A stretch of 64,000 nucleotides of DNA from Malus domestica (GCF_042453785.1 NC_091671.1:40008501-40072500), one strand, 5' to 3'. Positions 11,841-24,448 are shown, counted from the stretch's first letter. Numbers and translations are program-made. Notes: generated by a model not told the origin, from the letters alone.

Positions 11841-13709
11841 TGACTAATCACACATGTTGCTGACATATTCCAATCGACTACACGTCACATCCGTTGCTAT
11901 TATATGAGAAATATTTGAATGTGACAGTCACACTGCATTTGCAGCTTCAAGGCATGCATGTAACTTAAGGCTCACACGAATGCGTATCATATTTTGTACT
12001 TAATCGTATTCTATGAGATTGTATTGTATTTGTTGAGGTCCTATATAATGTATATTAGCATGGATTGAGATCCACTGCAAATACCTATGTTCGAAGTTTG
12101 CGGATCAAAAATCTGGACAACTTAATTTCAATGCTAAAGCCCTCATTCGCCCATCCTACTGGCCCACTTTATGAAAATCCAAAACTTAAACAGTCCGAAT
12201 CTCTTTATCACTCTCTCAAACAGTCCAGATCTCTTAATCCGCACTCTGGACACAAAGATTCGGAATGAATCTCATTCACTTTAGCATCTTTGGATTCTAG
12301 CTACGACTAATAGCAGTGTTGTCCGTTATTAATTTGCTCCACCAAAGTAGTTGTTGTCAACTTTGTGTTTCAAAAGCACATAATGCATGTCAATTCAAGA
12401 ATATTCCAACTCCACAACAACTTTCTACGTGTTTTCTGGTTCCCATTGAAAACTAGTCACTCAAAAGCTACAAAAATTATTGTGGCTATAGATCATGCTG
12501 CCACCTTACGAATCAGGTTAGGTATATGCATGATTTGGGAAAAAAAATTACATTTTGGATTATTCAAATGGAGCTTTTCTCGTATAAACGGCTGAAAGAT
12601 TTTGTAAACATGATGCTGAGAACAGGAGTTACATGTTTTATGAGGGGGTATTCGGTAGGGCCACTGTACTTTGGCAACACATACAAAGTGTAGGGACCAA
12701 CGAGCAAGTAGATGGGATTATGGAACAAAATATAGGACTTACATGAAACAACAACACTAAGGCGACCCTATCATAAACCAATTAAATAACGCCACATGAG
12801 AAATTCAAAACAAATGGTGTTGTGTTATTAGTCTAGAATGCCAATATAGGTTTATATATATTAAATTTATTATTATTAAGACGAAGTGGAGGTTTCGAAA
12901 CTATTAAAATAATTTAAGAAATGATAAGAGTTTCAAACTCAGTATATATGAGGGGAAACTCAACATCCTATCTACTAAGATATTAGATTGCATGCAGAAA
13001 TGCCAATGTAGGTAAATCTGCCTAAGGAAGAGGTGTTTTTATGTGCAATCGGAAGCATCATATGGTCCAAATACCTGTATTGAAGTTTTTCTCCTAGTTT
13101 AGTGCTATCTTTTATATGTATGTGTAAGTTGTAGCTATCAGTTATACCCCTTATGATTTAGCTACAATGGGCGATTGGGGTCATTCGAAAGTGACTCTAA
13201 GAAGCAGCTCATGAGAGATGCTTTTCCTTAAAATCACTAGCCATCGTGATTTCAAGCAAAATCACCAAAAGTGATTTATAGAGAAGCACATATCCTTCTC
13301 CCAGAAGTGATTAAAGCCCTCTCAGAATTACTTTCCGAACGAGACCATAGACTGGAACTCGCCTGTTGACAAATTCAAAGGCTTTTTCTCTGCAAAACAT
13401 CCTTCATTCTTTGCACGTTTAACATCCCTAAGAACGAGTAAAAACTCTGTTCAAAGTGTATTCCGGGAGAATTAGACCTTTTTCATTAGCAGCACATAAC
13501 CATGAGTACATGACCAAGAATTCCTCGAGTCACAGAATATGCACCGCACAAGTGGAAAATTAGGTGCATATATTAGAGGAAGAACGTATAGATACAAAAT
13601 TGGTCATTCTTCACAAACCTTCCTTTTCCTGTTTTGCAGTGCCTGCTGATGCTGCATATGGATGGCGAATACAACAGGCCATTCCCTTCCAAATGCGATT
13701 GTTGTTGCC

Positions 13710-16700
13710 CTAGGCTCGTCCATTTCGCTGCACCTTGTCAAAAATTGGATTTTCGACCAAATCTTTCGCTGACGGCCTCCAGACTGGATTTGGATCCAAC
13801 ATGACCTGAGAGATTCATCAAAATGTAATGCAATCAGCAACGCTATCACAGGTTTCGTTTAGTAGCACAAACCAACTAAGAATCATAGGATGCTACGTGT
13901 GGAATGCAACCGGTTTCTTAGAAAATTAGTCATCTACGAATACCATTTTCTTTAACAAAGATTTGCAGTTCGTAATCCAGCACGAGAGATGTGATTCTCG
14001 CATGAAAATTAATTGCAACAAATAGAAATAGCAAAAGTGAAACAGTCACAAGTTCACAGCCACAGAAAACAAAATCCAACCACTAATGGAAAGGAAAAGG
14101 TGATGTTACCTTGAGTAAGTTCTGAAATTGCAACGAATGACCAGGAAGGAGTGGCAACTTTCCCTCCCTGAGATTTAAAATTTGAGGTCCTGATTCTGGC
14201 AAGGGTGAACCTCTAATAAGCTCATAAACAGCAACTCCCAAGGAGAAGATATCGGCCTTATCAAGATCACCATATTTCTCATTCAGGATTTCTTGCGGCA
14301 TATATCGAGCATCACCTTCTTCAATTGGCAGGCTGTTGTCAAGCAGAGTTGCACATCCAAAGTCACCTAGCTTATAAACACCATTCTTCACATATATATT
14401 ATCAGGCTTTACATCTAAGTGAGCTATTCCTCGCCTGTGTATAAACTGCAATGCTTTTGCAACCTGTACATATTTTTACATGAGAAATTAGCATATACCA
14501 ACAGAAGATGAAACATTGTCAAGCTATAAAGCGTTCAAATTAATCTAAGACCACAGCCTGCCAGATAGGATCTCAGATATGTGTCAATGCCAGTGAGTGT
14601 GCATGCATGCCAAGGTGTCTGCGATATGAATATGGGCATTCATTAGATTAAACCCATTCCATCTAGTTTACAAGAGCCCCGTGATCTTCCTTCATGATAG
14701 TATTTTCTATAGAATCAAGCAAGCGAAGGACTGAGCTCAACATCTAAAACAGTGTCAAGGAAAGGGTATAAATATCTCTCAAAAGATGGGGAAACAGAAA
14801 ACACACACACACACACACTCAAATATATTAAGATTTTCAGGAATCAAGAATTCGTGATTGAGTACACTCTATAAACTTGAGGGGAGTATAAGCATTGAAT
14901 ATTAGGATTCAATGTAGGCGTTCATGAGTGAAGACTTTGTTGGCTTCTCAAGTGTAGTAAAATCCCTGCTAGGTATTCAGTCTACTAAAAGTTTTGGCGC
15001 TAGTACGTGTTTATAATAAACATTACATGGGTTACTATAAGTGAGAAGCTTGTTAAAACTCATCCACACAAACCTGATACAAGGCTTCTAAAATCTCCCC
15101 ATCTTTGAATGGTCGGGAAAATTTGTTGATGGATAGGCTGTGATCACATAACTCCATCTGAATGTGCAGCTGCTCATTTTCAAACCAAGACGAATAGTAT
15201 CCAACAATGTTTTCATGGGACCCTAGATAAAGCACAACAGTTAAACCATATAAAAGCAATTGCCATAGAGTCAAACAGATGAAGCAACGGAAACCTACCT
15301 AAAGCTGCCAAAGATTGAACTTCCATCATAGCCTTTCTCCTGCAAAGGATACAAAAGTAATAAAATGCATAAGCAAATGGCTTCAACGAATGGCAGATAT
15401 ATCTAGAGCATGAGTAAGCAACCTTTCTGTATCCTGATGCAACTGCTTCATGCTACGTTTCACTGCATACAAACAACCATCAATTCTGTTCAAGACTTTG
15501 AATACATGACTGAAGTACCCACTGCCGATTTGCTAGAAAGAGAAGGCAAATTACAAACACGTTAGCCAAGTGCACCAACATAAAAATTTCGAATTAGAAA
15601 GCAATATTTATGCTTAAATCCATAAACTTTTCGAGTTTGGTAGGTACCTCAATCTCATGAAAATCAGCACAGTAACGCGAAAGGCCATTTCCGCCCATAA
15701 ATGCAGGGAAGAAAGCTGGAAATTGCAGCATTAACAATTAGAACTTGAAAACTGAAAGTGAAATAAAGGGTTCTACCACTGTCTTAATATTGAAATAACG
15801 TCTCATTGGCAACTAACACAAGCATACCCTTCGATCTTTGGTTGCCAAAAGGATCAATGCCAATTTCTGAAGCATCCTTCAAATAAGGATTCTTCAAGCA
15901 CGGAGGAGGCATAACACGACAGCGTAAAGCCACTGCAGATTGAGATACATAATTTTGCTTCTTCCGTGGTTCTGTTGCTGTTGGTTTCTCCATCACAACC
16001 TCATCCATGCCAAAAACATCTTTCTCAAGCTCAACTACCGGCTCATTTCCGAACAACGTAGGGCTGAGAGGATTCAATGAGATGTCATCTGCATCAAGTA
16101 CGGATTATTACAAGCAATTCCAATTACCAAGTAGTTTTTCATCAGAATTTACTTGTAGTAACAAAGTAAAAAGGACAAACTTTTAGCCTTACCCTGATCC
16201 TGCCTGCGCCTCTTCGACTTAACGGTATTCGACTTCTCCGGTGATCTGGGGCAAGGGATATCTTCCAGCTAAAAATAGAAACAAAACACATTAAGGCAAC
16301 AATCTTTACACCCAACCTCAATTTTACACAAATTGTAAAATCCAATCCATCCATTGTACCTTGCTGCAATCCCAGCCGTTCACCATAGGCTGATTATCCG
16401 GTGTGATATAATCGGGAGTGCTACATCAATCAAAACCCAGAACAAGAAAAATCCAATTTTTCATCCATTTTGCGAATTCAAATCCCAAAAAGCTTGAAAA
16501 TTTACAAAATTGATGACGCGGAGGATCTTACCAGAAGAAGTCTTGGCTGAGTATGAACTCCCGGTCGTCGAAACTGGGGTCAACGTCGATGCCGAGAGGA
16601 GCGGAGGAGGGAAGGTTGCCGTCGGCAGCTCCGGCTTCCAGAAGGTTCTGGAAGCGAGAGGGGTTCGATGATGACGTGGAAAACGCCGAATGGTGGGTTT

Positions 16701-16881
16701 CCCCTAGCTGAAGCCTCGGTAGCGCTCCCTTCATCTCCCTCCGATTCATCCCCTTTTTCGTCTCCCTCGAATCGACTCTGTCAGTGTTCTTCTTGCTGAT
16801 ATATTTAAAAATCGAAACTTTCGGGATTTCGAATCGCGCGGGACAAAATGATTGAGTCAAACAGAGTCTACCTGCACTCAT
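13710..16881 (-). CDS. WEE1: WEE1-type protein kinase
   Basis: Ten exons: 16881-16532, 16420-16360, 16268-16193, 16088-15828, 15715-15648, 15532-15423, 15339-15299, 15222-15074, 14463-14110, 13805-13710. All junctions are GT-AG. They sum to 1566 nt, an exact 521 codons plus stop, close to the roughly 500 residues of Arabidopsis WEE1. The N-terminal 260 residues are Ser/Pro-rich and hold FILSQDFF and RCRVMPPPCLKNPY, which match plant WEE1. The kinase domain follows: glycine loop IGSGYFSHVF (about 274-283), ATP lysine in LYAVKR (about 297), catalytic HLDVKPDN (about 387-394), DFG (about 406-408) and EGDARYMPQEIL. The known role is inhibitory phosphorylation of CDKs in the S/G2 and DNA-damage checkpoints, in the nucleus. 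The start is uncertain: an in-frame ATG at 16749 would remove 44 residues. Confidence 0.95.
14809..14818. repeat. CA microsatellite in WEE1 intron 8
   Basis: A short (ac)n tract at roughly 14800-14819, within the long intron between WEE1 exons 8 and 9. It is only a length-variation candidate. Confidence 0.6.
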
Positions 16882-17119
16882 CTGATATTTGATCTGGACC
16901 GTGGGATTGGGAGACTACCTGGATAATGATTTGATGATTTTGGTTTCATTGGCTGATGTGGTTATGTGTCCTGGGTGGCGCGACAGCAAAGTGGTCTAGG
17001 CTTAGGAGGTAGCTTTTTTCAAAATTAGTGCGCGCTCCACGAGGACAATGGTAGTGGGCCGACACAAAAAAATAGGAACCGGATTTCCTCTTGAGTATAG
17101 AAGGTTGAATTTCTGAGTA

Positions 17120-17228
17120 AATAACACAGATCGTTGAAATTTGATCTAATAATTTGAATTATTATAATTTTTAAGGAATTTTCAGTTTGTAGTCGTTAAA
17201 TCAAATTTCAACGGTGCGGATCATTTGC
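17120..17228. repeat. Short inverted repeat in the divergent promoter region
   Basis: CGTTGAAATTTGATCTAA at about 17133 is mirrored by TAAATCAAATTTCAACGG at about 17196. It lies between WEE1 and the decayed gene on the plus strand. It resembles a small foldback MITE remnant. No clear target duplication was found. Confidence 0.5.
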
Positions 17229-17294
17229 TCAGCCTCCTAAGCTATCATGTTCCAAAAACATACATAGGACACGTGTTGCTTGCACACGACCAAA

Positions 17295-17306
17295 TTTGGC
17301 GGCAAA
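17295..17306. promoter_or_regulatory. E2F-like site between divergent genes
   Basis: TTTGGCGGCAAA contains TTTGGCGG, close to the E2F/DP consensus TTTSSCGS. It sits about 410 bp upstream of the WEE1 ATG and just upstream of the apparent 5' end of the plus-strand pseudogene. The match is visible. Its use by either gene is inference. Confidence 0.35.
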
Positions 17307-17525
17307 ACCCACCGTCGGCGAACCTCTTCCTTTGAACCCACAATTTCCTCCGTTTCTGAAGATTTATAAGCTCCGCCGCCGTGCTATGCGTTGTTTTTAG
17401 ACAATTCCAGATTCTGATCGGAGCATTTCCGGTAAGCTCCCTCGATTCGATTCTCGCATTTTATCTGTGTTTTTCTGAATTGGGATTCTTGGATTGAAGT
17501 GTTTTTTGGTTGTTCATCTGGGCAG

Positions 17526-19913
17526 ATGAGGATGAATCGGACCGAGATTTTCCCAATTGCACTACGATTGGTGGTTCCACCAAGAAAAAGGTTTTTATTT
17601 ATTTTTTAATGTTTATATTTATTTTGCTTTAAACTTCAATGTTCTTGATTTAATTTGTATGTATGTGCATTGTTTATGTAGTCGTAATTGGCGAAAGATC
17701 GGTACAATGTGTTTGGATACCAAGAAAATATGAGAAAGTACAGAGAAAATTATGTGAACTACTTTGCTAGTTGTATTACCCTGCAATGTGAGTTAGGCCA
17801 GTTCGCTAAGGCAGTGTGTCAGCTTCTTTGCAACGAGTTCGAATCAAATCTCCCTCTCCGTAGATTAGAATTGTTTAGGATAGAATATCGTCCTGTACAA
17901 AAGATAAATTATTATAATTACTATGTTTTTCTTTTACTGTAGAAACTTGTGTTGCAGGAAGAGATGGTGTAGTAACCATAATTATATTCCTAAACAGGAG
18001 GAATTACCCCTTTCGTCACGGTTAGAAGTGCTGATAGGTGTTGTGTTTTTTCGAAAATGGCTGCCTGGGTTGAACCGGCATAGGCTCTATTGAGCAACAA
18101 TGATGTTTATTTAATTCTTTCGGATGCAGGTGCTAATGCGTATGCATGCAGCTTGGCAGATGAAGTGAGCTCTGAAGAAGAGGTAGTGTGCATTCGGATA
18201 TAGAGATATCCTATTTCGGTATTTTGTTCTAATGCAAAGAGTAATGTGCTTGTTAACTGTTTTTGGAAAAGGCGAACAACATGCGCTCGAGAGTTTCTGT
18301 TACACTTGGTGCTAAAAATTTGCAGAAGGATGACGTTCATTGCATTGGATGTGAGAAAGAAGACGAATCATACACTTGGTCTGCAGTGAGTAAAGAAGTT
18401 GAGGCACTCATGCGGTTGAATGAAAAAGCGTTGTGTTCATCGTCAAATTTTGATTATTCGGAAGTGAATAAATCTTCCAAAGGTAAAGGTAATCGTTGAT
18501 CTAGTGTACATTCTCACAACCTGTAGTGTTCTGTTAAACTTAAGAATCAACTGTTGTAGGACTCAAAAGCAAAGGCAAGCCAAGATTTTCCTTCCGTTTC
18601 ATGACTCACAAGGAAGAACCCTCTTGCATTTATGTAGCTAAGAACGAACACAATGTGTCATTCGAGGTTTAACAAGTGCCTGACATGTTGAACACAATTG
18701 AGCCTAGAACCGAAGAATATTTGGATTCTGAGCTTATTGAGGATATTCAAGGAGAAGAGGTAAATCAGTTGGAGATTGTGCTTATTGAAGTCAATGAACT
18801 TGGACATGGATCTGTTGAGTAGTCAATGGTAGAGCTTTTGTATGGTCTTCAGTATAAGACAACGATGCTGAGAGGAATTTCTAAAATGGTTCTCTCTTCG
18901 AACATGTTTTTCCCTTCCTTTTCTCATTTACATCTTTCTGTTCTCTGTTTGATCTAGTTTATATTTCAGTATCGTAGAAAAAGATGTAAAAGGGTGCAAC
19001 CTGCTATGAAAATAGTATCTTCACTCGAAGATAGAGTAATTAACAGTGAAAGCTCCCATGAGCACTTAGGCCCTGGATCGCCAAGTGAGAGCGAGGTGTC
19101 TCCCTGTTCTCATTTCCTTATAGGCTTATTCCAGTTCCAATCAGTACCGTATTTAACATATATTCTTTAGCAGGCCGAAGATCAAATTCTGAAGCTTGAT
19201 AAAGCAGAGGTAAAGAGGCAAACATTGGTGGATCGATTTCAGGAAGCTTTAATTGACAGAACCTTGTTGCAGTGCCTAAACCATTCAGGTAAATGGTACG
19301 ATCCTGTTAAACAAGTGCAGTTGATCTTTAGTGAATTCCAGACTGATTTCTTAATGTGGTTATAAACTGGCACTTTTGTAGAATTGGATTATTTGGGGGA
19401 CTGCAGCAGGTTGCGCAGAGTGAGAAAGAAAGTGGCATGGAATTCTTGAAGAATATCGAGAATGGAGCGAACCAAAGTAAAAAAGCCTCTCAATTATTCT
19501 GTTTTTACGTTAATTTCTTCACGCATAGACTATTTGGATAGGAGCAAATTGAACAAAGAGGTTTGAATGTAGTGTTTCGTGTTTACACCTCCTCAGACGA
19601 ACCAACCTACATGGATGTGAAAATTCCTTCAAGGTACTTGGATGCAAAGCTGACAGTTTTCCTCTGCTCCTTTGGAAACAGCGTGACGGTATGTTAATAA
19701 TCATTTCCTAGAAGTTCTTCTTCCGGCATGTTTCTGAGTGAATGCACGTGCACTTTTTCTCACGGCTCTGTTAAGAAACGACGAGTGAAGATGCACATTT
19801 TGTGCAGAGCCTCCAGTGGCCAGGGAACCCCAAGAACGCGGTGAATGAAGAAACAACATGGACAGTTATTTTCAATCCAAGAGTTTGCGATGAAAAAGGA
19901 TTTTGTCTTTGAA
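17526..19913 (+). pseudogene. Decayed multi-exon plant gene, family not recognised
   Basis: A series of exon-like blocks with intron borders on the plus strand: about 17526-17590 (acidic, ending STKKK), 18129-18182, 18271-18489 (NLQKDDVHCIGCEKEDESYT), 18560-18886, 18969-19099, 19174-19289 (KRQTLVDRFQEAL), 19379-19475 (IGLFGGLQQVAQSEKE), 19543-19689 (VKIPSRYLDAKLTVFLCSFG) and 19806-19913 (TVIFNPRVCDEKGF). The block at 18560-18886 has two in-frame stops (TAA near 18669, TAG near 18820), and the last block ends early at TGA. An open stretch at 17688-17942 may be an intron or a drifted exon. I do not recognise the family. The C-terminal blocks look like a compact folded domain. It lies head to head with WEE1. 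It is probably a dead paralogue of a live gene elsewhere. Confidence 0.6.
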
Positions 19914-20499
19914 ATGAATGGTAGACTTGTGGGAGGAGTGGTTGGTGGGTGAGATTTCTGGTTGCAATTGGTAAGATCACTTCATCGTCAAAAAATATCT
20001 AGTGGTCCTATAATTCTGATGAGAGCTGGTCTCGATTCATTAATGTGTCCACGGGTTGATTGTCTGCTAAGTAATAGATGAATTTGTAAATCAATGAATT
20101 GATTGTCCACGGATTTGGCAGTTTTCAGCATATTTCTTGTTGGCTTTTCCATTTAGTCAAACATCTCGTGTTTCTTTTCCCTCCATGGAGAAGGTGTTTT
20201 ATTCAAACCGGAAGAAGCATCGTATATGATCGTACATAGCAAAGAGAGGTTGATCTGCAACCCAAATACAATAATCAAGAAACATAAACGTAATCTTAAT
20301 TCAAAGATTCGTTCCATGAATACACTCATGGATGCAATCACATATTTGTTCTTGAGAGTTTAATAGATGTTATTGTGAGGATGTGCAGTGTTGTCTAGCG
20401 TCGGAAGGTTAAGAAATCGTCTTGCAACCGCATTTATTTATCGAGGATACAAAAGATGAATTATTAAATACGATTAATTTAGTTCGAATAACAACAAGG
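19914..20499. other. Spacer before tRNA-Asp
   Basis: Tail of the decayed gene and A/T-rich spacer. No feature is recognised until the tRNA. Confidence 0.5.
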
Positions 20500-20570
20500 T
20501 CGTTGTAGTATAGTGGTAAGTATTCCCGCCTGTCACGCGGGTGACCCGGGTTCGATCCCCGGCAACGGCG
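20500..20570 (+). tRNA. tRNA-Asp (anticodon GTC)
   Basis: Cloverleaf with acceptor arms GTCGTTG (20500-20506) and CAACGGC (20563-20569), box A TAGTATAGTGGTAAGTA, anticodon loop CTGTCAC with GTC, and box B GGTTCGATCCC. CAA triplets precede it, as is usual at plant tRNA starts. A six-T Pol III terminator follows at 20576-20581. The CCA end is not encoded. It lies about 330 bp upstream of the ATG18 coding start. Confidence 0.97.
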
Positions 20571-20575
20571 CCCAG

Positions 20576-20581
20576 TTTTTT
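20576..20581 (+). terminator. Pol III terminator of tRNA-Asp
   Basis: Run of six T residues five bases after the discriminator base, as expected for RNA polymerase III. Confidence 0.8.
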
Positions 20582-20903
20582 GAAATCCCTTTTTCATCAT
20601 TAAATTACAATTTTACCCCCCGAAATATGAGTGCTTTCCCATCATCCGTGGTTTTGACGCGAAACACATCCCCGCTTTTGTCGTGCACTCCAATCAACGA
20701 ATAAACTCGCCTGTGTTTTTACAATGACAATATTGCCCCTCTCTTCTCCCTAAATTTGCCACCAAAACCTCCCTTCCTGTTTCCCCTTTCTGCCCAATTC
20801 CGAAAAGGCTCAAACAGTAATTCGAGCGCATCCTATCCTCTTCTAGTTCCCTGTCATCTAAACGTACCCCTCAAAAATCCCACCACCCAGAGATCCTCCT
20901 CCC

Positions 20904-23900
20904 ATGGCCACCCTCTCCGCCTTGGCTACCACCTGGCCCGACCCCAACTCCGCCGCCGCCTTCCTCTCCGATCCTACCGATGACAACCCTACCTCTGTCG
21001 TTGACTCCAGCGATGACAACCACGACCCCCAATCGCCCCCAAACCCTAACTCTGACCACAACCTCCACAACAACATTCCCCTCTCCTCCTCGCCCCCGGA
21101 GTCTGCCCCTCCGGCGCCCCGCTCGCCTCCGTCACTCTTCCACGTCTGCTTTAACCAAGACCAGGCCTGCTTCGCCGTGGGGACAGACCACGGGTTCCGG
21201 ATCTACAACTGCGACCCGTTCCGCGAGCTCTTCCGCCGTGACTTCGACAACGGGGGCGGAATCGGCGTCGTCGAGATGCTATTTCGCTGCAACATCTTGG
21301 CCATAGTTGGCGGTGGGCCCGACCCTCAGTACCCGACCAATAAAGTCATGATCTGGGACGACCACCAGGGGCGGTGCATCGGGGAGCTCTCATTCCGCTC
21401 CGTTATCCGGTCCGTGCGGCTCCGGAGGGACCGAATCGTCGTCGTTTTAGAGCAGAAGATATTCGTGTACAATTTCGCCGACTTGAAGCTGCTGCACCAG
21501 ATTGAGACGATCGCGAACCCCAAGGGGCTGTGCGCGGTGTCGCAGGTGGCGGGGTCGCTGGTGCTGGTGTGCCCTGGCCTGCAGAAGGGGCAGGTTAGGG
21601 TGGAGCATTACGGGTCGAAGCGGACCAAGTTCATCATGGCTCATGATTCCAGGCTTGCCTGCTTTGCACTCACGCCGGACGGCCAGCTGCTCGCCACCGC
21701 CAGCAATAAAGGGACTCTTGTTCGGATTTTCAATACTCTCGACGGAACTTTGCTGCAAGAGGTATAATTTTTATTCAGTTTTAGCTTGAAAAGCTCTGAA
21801 CTTGGTCATAATTCACTGCAATATGTTATATATTATAGCTTGAAGTTCTTGAACATTGGGGCTTCTTATGATTAGAGTGTATTGGGATTGCTTGGTATCG
21901 AATTTCGGATGTGAATTTAGGGGCTTTACTTAAGTTGAAGGCTTTCCTTAATTTGAAAGCCTTATAGTAGTATAATCAAGTTTCAATGCAAATGTGTTAT
22001 GTATTTGAGCTTGAAGTTCTTGAATAGAGAGACTTCTTATGATTAGAGAGAATTGGGATTGCTTAGTATCAAATTTCGGATATGAATTTAGGGTCTTTGC
22101 TTAATTTGGAAGCCTTGTAGTAGTATTAATCAAGTGTAATTTGCAGCTTAGAGTTCATTGAAATGGTGATTTTTATTTCAGTTTGTACGGGATTCGAACA
22201 TTCTTAAGTTAGGGGTAGTTTCTTCTACCATTAACAGGGGCGGTGCTAATAATTTATTTCTAATGACTGGGTATTTAGTGTTTCAAATTTCGGATATGAA
22301 TTCAGGGGCCTTGCTTGAAAGCAGCTGTAAGTTGCAGGTTAGAGTTCATTGGCATGGTGATTTATATTTCAGTTTGTACTGGATTCGAACATTCTTAAGT
22401 TCAAGGAAGTTTGTTCTACCATTAATGGGGTTGTGGTAATATGAAGTATTTAAGGTACTTTCTATATGGACTTTCGGGTTTTGTAGTTGGTTCAGTGTTT
22501 TAAATCAGATACTGTTCATTATGAAGTCAATACATGTTTGTTTTCTGTATGCTTTTGCTTAGTGGACTTAGGAAGATTGTTTTCTCCAGTTCTTTTCTTT
22601 TTATCTGAACATTGAGGATGGTGCATCCCACCTCCTCCATTGGAAGTCTTAACTGGCGTAGACGTATGATTACGGGTTGGTAGAATTATGGATGTGTGAT
22701 AGTTAATTGTATACATTGCAGGTAAGGAGGGGTGCAGACAGAGCAGAAATCTATAGTTTGGCATTCTCTTCAACTGCCCAGTGGTTAGCAGTCTCAAGTG
22801 ACAAGGGAACGGTCCATGTTTTCAACCTCAAGGTTAATTCTGGATCCTCAAATGAGAACCCCCGAAGTGCATCTGATCCAAATCTTGCTGTTTCGTCATC
22901 AAACTCATCTCTTTCTTTCATCAGAGGTAAACTCCCACCCCTAAATGATTGTGTTATTCTACTCTGTTTGCTGTTTTTAAACATTCTACGTTTACTATCT
23001 GTCAATGCTTGGTATTAGGGCTTCCTATACCACTTCAATTCTTATTATTTTGCTTCTAGGGGAAGAATTTGATGTCACAGATATGATATAAGGACTACAT
23101 TTGTATATGCTCTGTGGCACTTTAACTTTTATCAGCAAAGTCTAGCATCATGTTGACAGGATTAAAAACTGGAAATGTTTAAAAAAAAGTAGGCATACGA
23201 CGTAAAAAAGTTCGCGCCCCTCTTTATCTCTAAAGATAGGATGTCCTAACCACCCAACAGCTATTCCAAATTTTGCTTTATCCCAATTTCCAGTACCATA
23301 TGCTGAATACCCAATAAAGCACAGGTTGTGATGCATTTTCACTGGGACAGTGTGAGATTTTTAAACCTAAATTTTGTCACAAGATGCGTGCTTGTGTAAA
23401 ATATTTGTTAGAAATAAAGTACTCTGAGTGTGTGTGGATGAAGGCTGTGTGTTGTGCTTCCTTCCTTAATACGTGATACCATGTGTATCATGTACACTGG
23501 TAAACAACAATTATGCTTGTCATTCTGAATCTGAGTGCGGTTTGTATTGCAGGTGTGCTGCCCAAGTATTTTAGCTCAGAGTGGTCGGTTGCTCAGTTTC
23601 GCTTGCTTGAAGGTTCTCAATACATTGTTGCGTTTGGTCACCAAAAGAATACTGTGGTGATTCTTGGCATGGATGGAAGGTATGAAAACAAATTAGTTTT
23701 ATATGCTTTTGCAGTTTAGTGATGACCGAACCGTGTCAATGTTCAATCATTACTCATATACAGTACATCGTACGATTTGCTTAGTCGTTCTTGTTATGGG
23801 TTCGGAATTTAAACTTTGTTGTGCAATTTGCATTGGGATGCAGCTTCTATCGATGTGAGTTTGACCCGGTGAATGGAGGTGAGATGACCCAGCTGGAATA

Positions 23901-23934
23901 TCACAACTTTCTAAAGCCCGAAGAAGCCTTTTAA
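20904..23934 (+). CDS. ATG18A: Autophagy protein ATG18a-type (PROPPIN, WD repeats)
   Basis: Four exons: 20904-21761, 22722-22926, 23553-23679, 23844-23934. All borders are GT-AG. They sum to 1281 nt, so 426 residues. Residues 1-80 are low-complexity (Asp, Ser, Pro). From about residue 81 a seven-blade beta-propeller of the PROPPIN family begins ([16 protein letters not shown]). The phosphoinositide-binding RRG motif (VRRG, about 287-290) opens exon 2. The C-terminus [19 protein letters not shown] matches plant ATG18a. ATG18 proteins bind PI3P/PI(3,5)P2 on the phagophore and, with ATG2, help autophagosome growth under starvation and stress. The first exon is very GC-rich compared with the rest. 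Assignment to the a-type rather than c/d/e is by recalled similarity. Confidence 0.93.
21833..22420. repeat. Internal duplications in ATG18 intron 1
   Basis: Phrases recur in order. GCTTGAAGTTCTTGAA (about 21839 and 22010), GAATTTAGGG with its context, and TTAGAGTTCATTG...CATTCTTAAGTT (about 22146 and 22338) are each present twice. The intron has grown by imperfect tandem duplication of a block of roughly 170-190 bp. Confidence 0.65.
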
Positions 23935-24448
23935 AGTGAAATATAGTACTATCCATCCTTTCCTGCATTATAATGTTCTCTTGACTGTTTGGTCTTCTGC
24001 TATGTTTTTTCTCCCTAGTTTTAGGGTATGGGTAAATCATGCTGTAAATACATGAGCATTGTAAATTTGTAAATTTCTGAGTGCTGCACCGGTAACGAAA
24101 TTAGAAAATGAAAAAAAAAAAAAACTAACTTAATTATAAAGAATATGTTTTGTACTGTTTATCTGTGATTCAAGTCAATCACGCATTGTTAAGCGTTTTA
24201 ACTTATATAATAGTACTCGATTGGTTTGTGATACTGGCAATGTCTCGTTGCAAGGAAGAGCTCATAAAGTCCTCAAAATTATGAGCTTCTTGTGTTACTG
24301 TTGTTAATTCTAGTGTTGTGGTTTCCTGTGTTGCAGATTAAAAATGTAAATTAGTACTGAGGTTCCGTCTGTTGTCCATTTGTGTGGGAAATTGCAAATT
24401 GACCGTTGATGGTCACAGAATCAACTAGGACCCTATGTTTTATGGATA

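Larger units (their letters stand above)
9346..13709. other. Intergenic region with repeats
   Basis: No gene is supported here. It holds a short direct duplication (9795-9958), a SINE-like copy (about 10297-10500) and a 500-bp MULE-type MITE (11341-11840), listed separately. The reading frame at 10541-10993 is low-complexity, lacks recognisable domains, and ends next to a poly(A) run. About 13.19-13.35 kb looks like a decayed repeat. Confidence 0.5.

Noticed and set aside
12060-12340. Similarity in wording to 61880-62100 (GGATC, AACAGTCC-type phrases)
   Set aside because: Shared words are too short and diverged to support a repeat family by eye.
20858-21758. Several frames on both strands over ATG18 exon 1
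   Set aside because: GC-rich exon produces long shadow frames. Only the frame from 20904 matches a protein family and splices on.
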